A stretch of DNA of 64,000 nt, from assembly GCA_016748015.1 (NCBI GenBank), contig JAAOMT010000648.1, forward strand, positions 110,659-174,658, in the 5' to 3' direction. Shown one piece after another: positions 48,827 through 59,989 of the stretch. Numbering within the stretch: position 1 is the first letter of the stretch; each line of letters begins with the position of its first letter. The translations under genes and the position numbers were made by a program. This stretch comes from Geosiphon pyriformis (lineage: Eukaryota > Glomeromycota > Glomeromycetes > Archaeosporales > Geosiphonaceae). The notes beneath the pieces were generated by a model that worked only from the letters and a program-made list of their open reading frames with translations, did no database searches and was not told the origin of the DNA.

Positions 48827-49078
48827 TTATTTCCTGCATTTGCAGGACCAAGGCTCCACCAAGCAATGCCCAGAGGAAGATCCCTCGAGCCCCATTTTTA
48901 TCTCTATCACAATCCCACAATTCCGGCAGTTGCACACTTCGAACCCTCCGATTCTTTGGATGTTGCTACATTGATTACAAGTCTTGAATATGTAAGCTTC
49001 GTTCAAAATAACACGGACTCCTAATTCCTCGACGTTGTCGAAAGTGATAATGTGCGCAATAAAGCGTTTTCCGGACAT
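48827..49078 (-). CDS. Small uncharacterised protein with CxxC zinc-ribbon-like motif
   Basis: 83 codons from an ATG (MSGKRFIAHIITFDNVEELG). Contains CNQCSNIQRIGGFEVCNCRNCG, two CxxC-type pairs 14 residues apart, as in zinc ribbons, then a Cys-rich tail. I do not recognise the family. It lies 232 bp upstream of PRMT1, on the same strand. The surrounding DNA is conspicuously richer in CpG than the rest of the window. It could be one exon of a longer gene. Confidence 0.4.
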   Translation of the reverse strand: MSGKRFIAHIITFDNVEELGVRVILNEAYIFKTCNQCSNIQRIGGFEVCNCRNCGIVIEIKMGLEGSSSGHCLVEPWSCKCRK

Positions 49079-49179
49079 TTTTTCGTGTAATCTTTCTTGT
49101 CTCGCGATTTACCATGTCCGACACTTCGAAAGAAGGGATTACAATGGCATCAAAATACCTAAGTGATTTCTGGTGAATT

Positions 49180-49578
49180 TCACTTTGTAGATGTATAATT
49201 TTCGCCGCATCCGAAAAATCGCCTTATCGAGTCGCCGGGCCGTTTTATTCTTACGTTTTGAAGATTATCCTTGTAGTAAATGAGATCATCCAAGCACTTG
49301 CAAATACGAACGATACGTCCAATAGAATGTTCGCCAATCTTGTCTATATATTCGTGGGAGAGTATATATAAAAGGCTTACGGACGCCGGGATAAATGGAT
49401 ACTGCATGAACAGAGCCATCCGCTTGTTTTGCAGAGCTGTTTTTGCGTCTTGTATATCCCGGCAAACTTCCACCTCGTTAGTTTTGCGAGAATAGGTGAG
49501 CTTGCCATCCAATATTATCTGAGGAACGGGCCACCTGTTATTATTCGAAATGAAGAGGCCACAAAGCACGCTTGTCAT
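49180..49578 (-). CDS. Uncharacterised ORF (132 aa)
   Basis: ATG at 49578. The protein includes RWPVPQIILDGKLTYSRKTN, QYPFIPASVSLLYILSHEYID and IGRIVRICKCLDDLIYYKDN. No recognisable domain. CpG-rich. A stop lies just upstream of the ATG, but CTAG directly before it could also be a splice acceptor. A 78-codon ORF on the opposite strand (49429-49665) competes, so the strand is uncertain. Confidence 0.35.
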   Translation of the reverse strand: MTSVLCGLFISNNNRWPVPQIILDGKLTYSRKTNEVEVCRDIQDAKTALQNKRMALFMQYPFIPASVSLLYILSHEYIDKIGEHSIGRIVRICKCLDDLIYYKDNLQNVRIKRPGDSIRRFFGCGENYTSTK

Positions 49579-49771
49579 TATCTAGAATTGACGGATTATG
49601 GAGATGAGGGATATAGAAACGGTTTCGTGTGGATTTCGAAAAGTTCTGTTCGCGAATTATCATGATTTGTCGTAGATCTTTTCGAGATCGAAATAATAGA
49701 CAGTGTCCTGATTGACCTTGCCGATTCGCGTTTGTCCTTTGTTGATTCCTGTTTACTTTTACTGATTTACA

Positions 49772-49960
49772 TTACTTCCTCTCTACAATCAATATTTCAT
49801 TGATTGCCTCATCGATAATATTTGCGGGCGTTTTGCCGTGCATACCCCACAGCAATATTCCGAAACAGATAACAGTTTGCACGAACTTGCACTCGCGTTT
49901 CTTATTTCTGTGTTTATTTTTGACGATTGAGGCCTGTTGTGATTGATTGATATTAAAATT
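49772..49960 (-). CDS. Uncharacterised CpG-rich coding fragment
   Basis: An open stretch ends in WGMHGKTPANIIDEAINEILIVERK and a TAA at 49772. It has no good ATG, but the acceptor-like sequence ACAACAG around 49935 could start an exon. Composition matches the neighbouring CpG-rich ORFs. Function unknown; possibly the 3' exon of a gene or a remnant. Confidence 0.25.
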   Translation of the reverse strand, partial: NFNINQSQQASIVKNKHRNKKRECKFVQTVICFGILLWGMHGKTPANIIDEAINEILIVERK

Positions 49961-50011
49961 TTGATATAAAACTAATATGTTGACTTTCCTAAACAACAGT
50001 ATTATAAGCAA

Positions 50012-51602
50012 ATGTTGAGATACATTCTAATTAATATAATTAAAAATATTTTTAAAAACTTTGAATTTTTTTAAAAAATAAAACTTTTATAATATTGGTT
50101 TCTGCTTTACTAACACTAATTACAATGCTTAATTTCAATTTAGCTATAAACAACAATACTTTTTTTAACTTTAATAATATTTAAAAAACTATTATTAATT
50201 ACCAAAAGTTTTTAAAATAAATAATATTTACTTTAAAATTGTTATTAAAAGCAATATTAAGCTTTTTTATATAAAATTTGCATTTTAAAATTTGTTAATT
50301 TAGAACAGTATTTTAAAAATTTTAAGTTTATTAATTATATTTTTGTTTATTAATAATTTTTAATAAAAAATAGTATTAGAATTTTTTTTAAAAAATTAAA
50401 AAAAAGTAAGTATTTTAAAAAATATTTTAAAAACCAAATTTTTTTAATTGTTTAATTTTTATAATTAATAATTTAATTTTTTAAATATATAATAAAACAT
50501 GTTTGATTTTTAAAAAAAAAATTGAAAAAATATTATAACTGATAAAAAAATTTTAAATATTTAATATTATTATAAATATTAAATTATTTAAATTATTTAA
50601 ATTATTTAATTTTAATCTGTAAAATTACTTTTTGGTTAAAAATATTTTTAACTTTTTTATTATGTTTAACGTTATTATAAATTAATTTGTAAATTTAATT
50701 TTATATGTGCAAATTATTTAATAAAAATATTAATATCAGATTAAATTCTTTGGAATTTTAAATAAAAAATTTAATTTATTTAATAAAATCCATTAATATT
50801 TTAATAATTCAAATTTTTTTTTGTTAACTATAAGAACAAACTTAATACAAAAATAAAATACTGGTTTTTTTTAAAGTTTTAACAAATTAATATTTGGTTT
50901 GTTTAAAAACATTATTAAAATTAAAAAATCTAATAAGATAATAACAAAATAAATAATAAAACTGCGTTTTTTATAAATAAAAAAAAATTTGTTTAAAATT
51001 TAATAAAAAAACCAGAATTTAAGCAAATTTGTTTAAAAAAATACAAATGTAAATTATTTTATAGTAAAATAAATACAAAAAAACCATTTTTAATGCTTAA
51101 TCTAACTTAATATATAGTATTAAAATAAGTCTAAATGGCTATATAAGTAATTAGAAAATTATACCAAGTTAAAAGCAGTGAAAAAAAACAAAATGTTTTA
51201 TTACTTAAAACAAATTTTTCCAAACAGAATATCACATTAAATAAGCCAATCAAAAAGTTTTTAAATGTATTAATAATAAAGCTCTTAAAACGAAATGGTA
51301 AAATAAGAATAAAATACTTTTGATTCCAATAAATAAAATCACCAAATGGTAGGTGTTGATATTTTTTTTGTATTAATACTCAATAGCAGCACAATTATTT
51401 TATTAATTGAAGTGGTAGATCTTGATTAAAAATTTAACAATCGCAGGGATAGGAGAGCTCAAAACAAGAAGAGATTTAGAAGAATATTTCTAGCTATGAT
51501 GACAGTTCCACCAATTCAATAATACTTCTTGCTTTGTGTCTCACTCCCGGTAATCGGGATAGCTCTACTATCGCCTTTGGTTCTTCACTTATCCTTGTTT
51601 GA
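50012..51602. other. AT-rich stretch without recognisable gene
   Basis: About 1.3 kb of near-pure A/T, then more mixed sequence from 51130 that probably includes the eL33 3' UTR. No ORF or repeat identified. Confidence 0.65.
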
Positions 51603-52460
51603 TTAAGAACGAGATGGGTATAACATCTAGATTGATTGGAAAAATTATATAATAAAAAAGAAATACAAAAAAGTTCAACCTGAAAAAGAATAAATTATTA
51701 CTTACAATACGAACGCTAGCCCCAAAAGTCCTTGGAGGGAGATTTTTTCGAAATTTTGCTTTCACAACACCACCGTTTCCATGAGGTCTTTGATTCAAAT
51801 ATTTTATTGCCTACTTTATTATCAAAGTTGCTAATAACACAATTTCAAATCATTGAAGAGAAAATATTCTAATACCGTATTACACGTCCCCAAATAACGC
51901 GGATCTTACTCCCATTTTTCTTTAAGCCGATTCGTACATAAAAGAGATAGGTGACCCTATAAATTTTCATCCTGGGAAAATGGAATTACAGGTTGAGATT
52001 TTACTGGAATTACCTCACGCTTTGCACGGTATACATAGGCAATGTGCTTGCCAAGGTAAAATTCTGTCTCTTCTTTAGTTGTAACACCTTCAATCCGGAT
52101 CAAAGAGGTACCGGGGGACTGATTAGATTTAGAGCGCTTATAGCCGAGAACACGGCCTTTGGAATAGAGACTAATTATTTATCGATTGAGAGGTATTATT
52201 AATTAGATTACTGAGAAAAAGAGTGAGTTTTTTCTAATGATATGATATCTATTTCGCAAATTTTCATTTGATTGGCGGTCTCAAAAAAATTATTTTCATT
52301 TACCAAACCTATAACCAAAAGATGGAAGAGATAGACTTCATAACAGATGCTTCAAACCATCCATCTTCCTTCAAAAACCCAGATATTTATCATATTTTTC
52401 TTCTATTACTCAAATTACTTTAGAAAGAAAATTTAAAACATACCGAACTGGTTGTCCCAT
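51603..52460 (-). CDS. RPL33: 60S ribosomal protein eL33 (L33/L35a), 5 exons, 107 aa
   Basis: Exons (minus strand, 5' to 3'): 52444-52460, 52014-52170, 51876-51919, 51706-51787, 51603-51626. They join in frame to 107 codons, the standard length of yeast L33. Diagnostic text: [89 protein letters not shown]. The protein sits on the large subunit near the tRNA exit region. All four introns are GT-AG. The first exon has only 17 nt (MGQPV plus two bases), a layout common in ribosomal protein genes. Divergent from the F-box gene, whose ATG is 164 bp away. Confidence 0.96.
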
Positions 52461-52624
52461 TGTGACTAAATAAGCGTTAATAGTTAAATTGTAAAAAGAA
52501 GGAAATTTGAACTTTATGGTCTAAATCGGAATTGACCAAAAATTTTTCACGTCCAATCATATTGTATTATTACAAACAAAATTTTCATAATACTCTTAGG
52601 CACGCTTATATTCTTTGCAATTAG
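52461..52624. promoter_or_regulatory. Shared divergent promoter region of eL33 and the F-box gene
   Basis: Only 164 bp separate the two start codons, so both promoters and 5' UTRs must overlap here. No TATA box or known ribosomal-protein regulatory motif was recognised with confidence. Confidence 0.45.
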
Positions 52625-53311
52625 ATGATGTCAAAAGACTTTCTTCCCAATGAAGTTCTCGCACAAGTTTTCTCTTACTTGCCATCACGTATTCTTGAAT
52701 GTAATCTTATGCGGGTGAACAGAAATTTTCGCGTTTTGGCACACAATACCTTATCAAACAGAGTTGATAAAGCTTTTAAAGAGAGAGGCTATCACTTAGT
52801 TGTAAGTAAGAAAGCTTGCCATAGTAGCAATTTTTTTCGGGGCAAGTTTCAAGACTGTTTGCTTTTCTTCCAACTCTGAATTCATCATGTGAGCTAGCTT
52901 GAAACTTCGTGTACTTCATCCCATATCAACGAACTCATCTTCCTCTTTATGGAAGATTCACCTCGTTGCCACTTTTCTTTTGCCTCTGTGCCCCCACAAT
53001 ACATTTTTTCAACACGAACAGAAAACTCTTTTTGGATAAATTTGGTTCGCATGCACCCAATCAAGACTGATAAGATCAAAAAGGTTTATATGGTATCTCA
53101 AGGGCAGATGTATATTGATATGAATATATTTCAAGCCACTGAGCGAGCTATTGAGTTTTCCATTGATGATTGTGATGGCAGTCAGGCAACGATCAAGGTG
53201 AAGTTTTTGGGTTCTTTGAGACCAGATGAATTCACTGTTGAAGTACAAGAGATTATAATCAATGCTGATGCAATATTTTGTGCTCTTGAGGAGGAAGAAA
53301 AGGAGTCATGA
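52625..53311 (+). CDS. F-box-like protein, 2 exons, 196 aa
   Basis: Exon 1 52625-52801, intron 52802-52897 (GTAAGT...GCTAG), exon 2 52898-53311. The join is in frame and removes a premature stop. Residues 4-42 (KDFLPNEVLAQVFSYLPSRILECNLMRVNRNFRVL) look like an N-terminal F-box, which would dock the protein on Skp1 in an SCF ubiquitin ligase. The rest (FASVPPQYIFSTRTENSFWI, MVSQGQMYIDMNIFQATERAIEFSIDD, FTVEVQEIIINADAIF) is predicted beta-rich and may bind the substrate; family not recognised. It ends in an acidic EEEEKES tail. The start could be either of two adjacent ATGs (52625 or 52628). Confidence 0.8.
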
Positions 53312-53649
53312 ATAGTTTAGTAAGAATTAGGGTTTTCTGAAGTCAGTTTCTGTAAAATTTTCAATGATTGCATTTAGTTACATTTGTAAATTATAACAGA
53401 TTAATATATTTCATATTAACTATTATCTAAATACAATAATAATTATAATTGGCATTTATAATAAATAATAAAATTTGAAAAGTTACAACTTGATCAAATT
53501 AATAAATATAATTAAGATAATTTACACATTTTTTTATTAAGTGTGATTCCATAAAAAATATTACACAATAGAAGTAGCTTACACGTGACCAGTCACAATT
53601 TACTAATTTTATATATATTCAGTTTTTAGTTGTAAAAGTTATTTATTTA
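53312..53649. other. AT-rich intergenic region
   Basis: Lies between the convergent ends of the F-box gene and the Ser/Pro/Asn-rich gene. No feature seen beyond probable 3' UTRs. Confidence 0.5.
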
Positions 53650-53745
53650 TTTTTTATTATTGCTTTAACTAAGTGTAGCCCAACCACTAGTCTAAGACTT
53701 CTAACATGTACATGGTTCATGCGCTTTTTACATGTGATCGACCTC
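53650..53745 (-). mobile_element. LINE 3' end fragment at the stop codon of the 53.7-55.3 kb gene
   Basis: On the minus strand, GATCACATGTAAAAAGCGCATG ... CTTAGACTAGTGGTTGG and an A/T-rich tail align with the LINE 2 end (AGCCACATGTAGAAAGTGTG ... AATAGTGGTTGGACTTTACTT). It is about 95 bp long, severely 5'-truncated, and overlaps the last codons and stop of the gene. Confidence 0.65.
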
Positions 53746-55331
53746 ATTAATAAATCCCTGAGTAAAGTCAGATATCTCTTCTACACTTGGATAACGAAAA
53801 GCTAACAATTCGATTTCGTGATCTTTTGAAGATAAGTTCGACCATGTTTTTTCTTTTTTCTGATTATTATTATTATTATTATTATTATTATTGTTATTAT
53901 TATAATGATTATTATTATAATTATTATAATTATGATTCTGATTATTATTATCCCTACTATTATTGATATTAATAGTGTTAATATTTTGATTTTCCTTTTG
54001 GAAGCCAGAGAAGTTGCCAACTCTTCGGAATAGAGAGGAAAGAGAATGTTCACGTGAATGAATTTTTGGACTAGGAGGTACAAGGGATATGCCACTATCT
54101 CGATTATCAAATGAATTAGGGATGAATGAAGGTGGTCTTGGCAAAGATAATGATGTAGGAGTTTTGTGTAAGGAAAGCGTTGATGACATGGTCGGTTCCA
54201 GTGGTAAATGATTCATAGTTATGGGAGTTGAGGGTTGGAGGGGAGTATATGCAGGGTTATTATGTATTGAAGATGTCGGACTTGTAGGTGGGATAGAAAA
54301 TGTTTTCATTGTGTCCGCGCTGTTTGCTCGACCATGAAAAGGTCTTCCAGATGGAGGAATAAAAATACGTTTTAGTGGGATGTTGACACGATTCGAAGAA
54401 TTTCTTGAACGTAACGATAATGATTGAGCAGGGGATGGTGGTATTGATGTTTCTACACTTAGTGATGCGTTATCCTTCTCAAAAAGAGATGACAGTGATG
54501 GTGGTAGTGGACAATCATCCTCTTGAATATGAGAAGTACGGTTTGTTAAATTTCTTTCAGATCGGAAAGATAATTTCTTCACTATTTTTTTACTCATTGT
54601 TTTTATTCTTTGATTTTTCTTCTGATTTTTGATTAAAGAGTCAAAAAGTGTTGGGATTTCACTGATTGTCTTTTTTGGATTTTCCAATAATTCTGCGTTA
54701 GTGCAGGGATTTGGAGCTAACGGGGAAAGAGTTAAATCTTCATCATATAAATCCGTGATATTTGGATGAAAGGTATTCTGAATCGGGGTTGATGGTTGTG
54801 TTGAATTATTTATAGGATATGTAGCCGTGGATATTTTTGTAGGAATATGAATAATTTCCGGAATTACGGATGGCGTGTTTTCTGGAAGTGCAGAATTAAA
54901 TTTTTCCTGAGCAGCTTCGGTTTCTTGCCTGAGATGCGCCTCAAGAGCAATAAGTTGTCGTTGAAAATGAACATAATTTATAACGTGATGTGTTTTTGAT
55001 TCGCGGGGAGGGGGGGCCTTTTATAAAAAAAAATTGAATTATGATATTGAATTTCAAAGTTTTGTTTTTAAGAAAAAGGGAAAAAAATGTTAATAAGATT
55101 GTTTCATTGCTGACCACCAAGAAAAAGTATATACAGTGGACCAGTTAAAGAATGGCTCTATTTCACTGAAAAAAAAGAATAGCTATTTGAACATACCATG
55201 GCACTATGTAACTTTAAGTTTTCCTCAGTCAATGGACTAGTATAATTTTTATAAGTAGTGATTTTCCCATTTCTTGAAATCAGACGTGACAAGGGATTTG
55301 TAGAAGATAAATTTGTGGGTTGTTCGTTCAT
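53728..55331 (-). CDS. Uncharacterised Ser/Pro/Asn-rich protein, 2 exons, 474 aa
   Basis: Exon 1 55197-55331 (45 codons from ATG 55331), intron 55018-55196 (GTATGT...AAAAG), exon 2 53728-55017. The two join in frame. The N-terminal part has a short predicted helix, HHVINYVHFQRQLIALEAHL. The rest is low-complexity and probably disordered: a basic patch (QRIKTMSKKIVKKLSF), many SP/TP pairs (IPPSPAQSL, SIPPTSPTS, LVPPSPKIH) that could be kinase sites, and a 13-residue Asn run encoded by an ATT/AAT microsatellite near 53866-53892. No known catalytic domain. The last four or five residues and the stop come from sequence resembling a LINE 3' end. Confidence 0.8.
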
Positions 55332-56925
55332 TTTTACGTACAAGAGTTTTCTGTGCAGCTAAAAAGGCAAGGGAAGATAAATAAGAAAGTTTAGACGAGA
55401 GACTCGGAGTGAAGGTTTCATAAAACAACTAATAGTGGGTGGAACTAGTCAATTTAGTCGGTCAGAAATTATACATGAAGGTTAGCCGTGCAGAAGGTCA
55501 TTAATCTTTTTTGGTATTGGAATAGAAGTCTGGGGTGACAGGCCCATGAGAAGTACAAATGTGGTCGTGGTGGTTACATAAGTTTCGAAACAAACAATAA
55601 GAATTGATTAAACCATATTTAGTCAAAACTCGAGAAGCATTTATGATAAATAAATATTGACTTTTAATCAACTGTGTTGGTTATTTTTATAACTTTACGA
55701 TAAATTAATATAGCCGCAGTTGGAAATTTTAGGCAATGAGCATTTAATAAAATCGTATGATTTGGCAATTTTTTTTTTTTTTTTTAATTTTCAATAAATT
55801 TTAATTTGGGAATAGATGAAGATTTTAATGAAATCTTTGGATAAACAAATAGAAAATGTTCAATCAAATATGTAATATTACATCAATTTTGATTATCAAT
55901 TAACATAATAATCAATGAAAATGATAAAAATTTCCTTTTTTAAAATTATTTATGGTTGGTTAGCTCATTCAGTCGTTATATGCATAAGAAATTTGCATCT
56001 CGGGAAAAAGATAGCTTTGAAACATGAGATTCATCATATGTCCCAAAATTATTAGTGTAGATTATGGTGACTTTTAATGCAACTCCTTAAAATTAAATCA
56101 GACACATCTTCAAGGTTTTAACTAAAATTTTTATTTTTGGAATTAGTTAATGACCGCTTAGGGAAATAATCAGTTACACAGCCATTTACGCCACTTTTTA
56201 CTCAAAAAAAGGGGTTGGGTAAGTGAATTCGCTTTGTTGGGTTAAAGAAAATTAGGTAAAAAATTTTTCATGATTATCGGTAAAATTTTCTATTCAGTCT
56301 TATAAAAAATGTTTTTTAGGATATGATATGCCTAATATGAAAATTAACCCCAAGCATTTAAACTTCAGACTACTGGCGAGAACACACATACTTTTTGGTC
56401 ATGACACCCATCTGCTATTGGTTTCTAACTTGTAAATCGCTAATAAAATACGGTGCGGTGAGTGATCTAAATTTAGGAGTTTAAATATACTTTTTTTTTT
56501 TTTATATACAGATTATGCATATAATATCTATAAATATTATGTGTAACATACACAAAATCGATATTAGTTTTTAGTTTATGAAAAGAATAATCATAATTAA
56601 AATTATTTTTAAAACTTTAAAATATTTATAATAAAAGATTTGTATTGTAAGAATTTTTTTTAAATAATTAATTGTTTAAACTTTTTAATTTTTATTAATG
56701 TAAATTTTACATACATTAAATTAATAAAATAGTTTTTATATTTTTTGGCTGTTTTATAATAAATAAATAAATTTTAATAATTATTAATCAATTTAAGTTT
56801 ATTATGTTCAATATTATTACTTTTAATTTAAAATTATTTTAATAAATTTTTGCTTTAAAAATAAATAATTTTTTAATTATTATATTAATTATAATTTATT
56901 TATATGTTATTTTTGATTACAATAA
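55332..56925. other. Intergenic region upstream of the Ser/Pro/Asn-rich gene
   Basis: Moderately AT-rich, no sustained ORF. It includes the gene's probable promoter, poly-T runs near 55770 and 56490, and a faint tRNA-like phrase at 55961-56040. No transposon domain seen. Confidence 0.5.
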
Positions 56926-57560
56926 TTAATTTTTTTTATTTGGTTTAATATACAAAGTCCAATTACTATCTAATATAATATGACTATTATAAATTTTAAA
57001 TTAAGTTTAGCTTATTTATTTTCTATATATAATTAAACACAAATTCAATTTAGATTAAATTATATTGATTTTAAAAATAAAAACTTATTATAATAAACCA
57101 TTTTATATATAAAAACAACCAAAATACAATTATTCAAAAAAAATTATTTATTTAAAAATATTATTTATACTTAATTTGATATTATAAATTTTAAAACTTA
57201 TTATTTAAGTAAATATTTTTTTATTAACTTTATTATTAAAAATATTTATATTTTTTTATTATTTTTAATATTATATTTTGTTCTTATTTTTTACATTTAT
57301 TTAATTTATTTTCAAAAATATTTTTTTTTTTAGTTATTATATAATTATCTTTTAATTTAACATATAATACAAAAAAAACATTTAATAATTTAATTATAAT
57401 TAAAATATTAATAAGCTTAATATTAGACTTAATTAATAAAGCCAATATAATCAATTTTAATTTTAAAAAAACCAATTTAGAATTAATTATAAAATTAATA
57501 ACAACAAAAATAATCAAAAATACAAAAAAACTAATCAAGCAAAAATCTTAACATAAAACT
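56926..57560 (-). mobile_element. LINE fragment, minus strand, strongly decayed
   Basis: The 3' end TACAAAGTCCAATTACTATCTAATATAATA near 56953 is the reverse of the family end. Upstream, the peptide at 57284-57538 (YVKLKDNYIITKKKNIFENK) resembles the C-terminal ORF2 segment of copies 3 and 4. Limits are approximate. Confidence 0.5.
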
Positions 57561-58239
57561 TAATATTAACAAAACAAAATTTAAAAATTTAAAGCTTTAA
57601 AAAAATCTCTTTAATTTAATACTTAATTCATAAAAATTAAGTGTAAATTATAAATATTTTAACTCAAAATTAATATAAATTAAAAATTTATAATTTATTA
57701 AGTATTATATATAAGTAAATTAAATTTTAATTTAACTTTTTTTAATTTAAAAAATAATAGCAAATTTATTTTTTTACAACTTTTTTTATATTTGTTTAAA
57801 TAGCCAGAAATAAAAAAAATAATTTTTTTTAAACCTATCAATCTTTTTAAAATATTAAAAAAAAAATTTTTTAGTGTTTTTTAAAAAATTATTTTTATCT
57901 TAAAATATGTTTTTTTTGTAAAAATAAAACATAAATTTTATCTGATTTTTTTAATATTTATATTAATTTTATAATAATTGTATTAATTATAATATTTAAA
58001 TTAAATTAAATTATAAACAACAATTTTTTTATTTAAATAATAATAATAATAATAATATATTTACCAAAATTAGTTTTAATTAACATATAATTTTTTATTT
58101 AATATATTTAAATTTTAATTAATTTTTATTAATTTAAAAACAAAACAAGTTATATTTTTATATATAATTTAATTAATTACTTAAATTAAAACTAAAATAT
58201 TTTTTTTGTTTTTAAAAAATACTGTTAATTTTTTTTTTT
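57561..58239. other. AT-rich stretch without recognisable gene
   Basis: Nearly pure A/T with an (AAT)n run near 58035-58052. No feature identified; it could include further decayed LINE sequence. Confidence 0.6.
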
Positions 58240-59868
58240 TATTAATATTTAATAAGTAAAGTCCAAATACTGCTTAGTGTAATATATTATATATAAGTGA
58301 TTTAAACTAGGTATAAATCATGTATTTTCTACATATAATTAGCTATTTAAGCTAATCAAGACAACACTAGCATCTATATGAATTGAAACCAAATCATCTA
58401 TACTCAAAAAAAACAGACAAGATTTATATAGACTAAAACTAACTCCAAAAGCTTTAATAATACTTAATAACTTAACCACACCAATCAAAAGAACCAAAAA
58501 AAGCCCAGCTATTGAAACAGAAGTGGTCTCATCATGTGGAATCAATTTATTTTTTTCTATAAAAGTCTGGTATTTAGTACAGACCAACCAGATTTCATCT
58601 TAGAACACAAAACAAAATTTGCACACAAAGTTCACAATTTTTTGGCCTGCAATTTTAGAATTCTTGAAGACAAAAACAGACTCCTGATACCAATTATTAA
58701 AAACAAAACCCTTATACAAAGCCACATATACTGAAATGTTAGAAATACAGGAAAACAATAACTGCATCACACATGAAAAAGAATGAAAAAAACCAAAAAG
58801 CATCTTCCAATAAGTCACATAGGTGTTCAGTAACTAAGTATAAGCAGCTAAGTTAAATAAGCAAAAAAAAGCATGATTTAAGATCTCAACATCTTCACAA
58901 AACAAATACATTACACTGGAATAACACTTGTTATACAAATGCTTGTAAACAGCAACAGAAAGCCAGTAATATAAAGCCTTCATAAAATACATATAAACAC
59001 CAGTAGTATACTTACTAGTAAAACTGGCAGCCAAGTGGAAATTAAAGTGTTATACCAAAAAAGATCTAAACCAATTAACATTTATCTGCAAACTGTCTGC
59101 CACAATCCAAAAACCAGAACCAATCTCTTAGTGTGCATAATAAATAGAATAAAAAACATTATGAACAAAATGTCTAAAATTACCAGAAACAATGCTATTA
59201 TCAATTCTAATATAACACTTTTTAATCTGATAAGAGAGATACTGATTAAAGAAAAAAACAGTTTTTGTGAGTATATTAGCATGTTTATTGTCAAAAACAC
59301 CCAAATGACTTTTTATTTTATGTCAGCTGACATTTAAATTCTTCTCACAAATAATGTTTACAATATAATGACATTTAATTCAACATCAGTTTCTAAAATC
59401 TAAACATATCAAATCCAATTCTGATTTGCAAGCATCTAAAGCAGTCTGGTTGTCTGAAAAAAGCCAAATTAAACTAAAAGAGGAGATACACTCAAGCACC
59501 AGTAAAATAGCCTACAATTTCATTATAGTGAAAGACACCAAACCAAAAATTTCAACACCTAAACCAAAATTAATATCCTCAAAAAAAACAGCTGTGTCAG
59601 TTCTTATGTTAACAGTTTTTAAACTATACAGAGATTTATCTGTATAGACAAAAAAACAACTGGCATCAACATTCAACAAATAATCATAAACAACCCTGAC
59701 TTTATGAAAACCAAAAACACACAATGAGTCAATGTTTCCTAAAAAAGAAAAACAAACAGGAAAAAAGATTATACTATTAAGAAAATACACAGAAAGCTTA
59801 AACCAATTAGGAACATTATTAATTTTAATAGTATTTAAAAAATATTTATTAATTATTAAAAACAATAT
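58240..59868 (-). mobile_element. LINE copy 4, 5'-truncated, decayed
   Basis: 3' end at about 58240-58275 (reverse of AGTATTTGGACTTTACTTATTAAA). C-terminal peptide 58339-58587 and a zinc-like MYLFCEDVEILNHAFFCLF (58834-59034) match copy 2's CLLCGGVELPDHAFTC region. RNase H at 59512-59865 has FVYTDKSLYSL. Truncated near 59868. Confidence 0.8.
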
Positions 59869-59989
59869 TTAATTTTTTTATATAAAATTTACATTTTAAA
59901 TTTTATATATATTATTGTTATAATTAAATATAATATACTAACAAATAATAATAAAAATAATATTGTATAATAATAAAAATAATCAAAAA

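Noticed and set aside
49429-49665. Plus-strand ORF in the CpG-rich pocket
   Set aside because: It overlaps the longer minus-strand ORF. Neither has recognised homology, so the longer was kept at low confidence.
53009-53248. Minus-strand ORF opposite exon 2 of the F-box-like gene
   Set aside because: The plus-strand two-exon model is in frame with good splice sites; the reverse ORF has no recognisable features.
54405-54632. Plus-strand ORF opposite the Ser/Pro/Asn-rich gene
   Set aside because: Antisense shadow; the minus-strand frame is open for 430 codons with a matching upstream exon.
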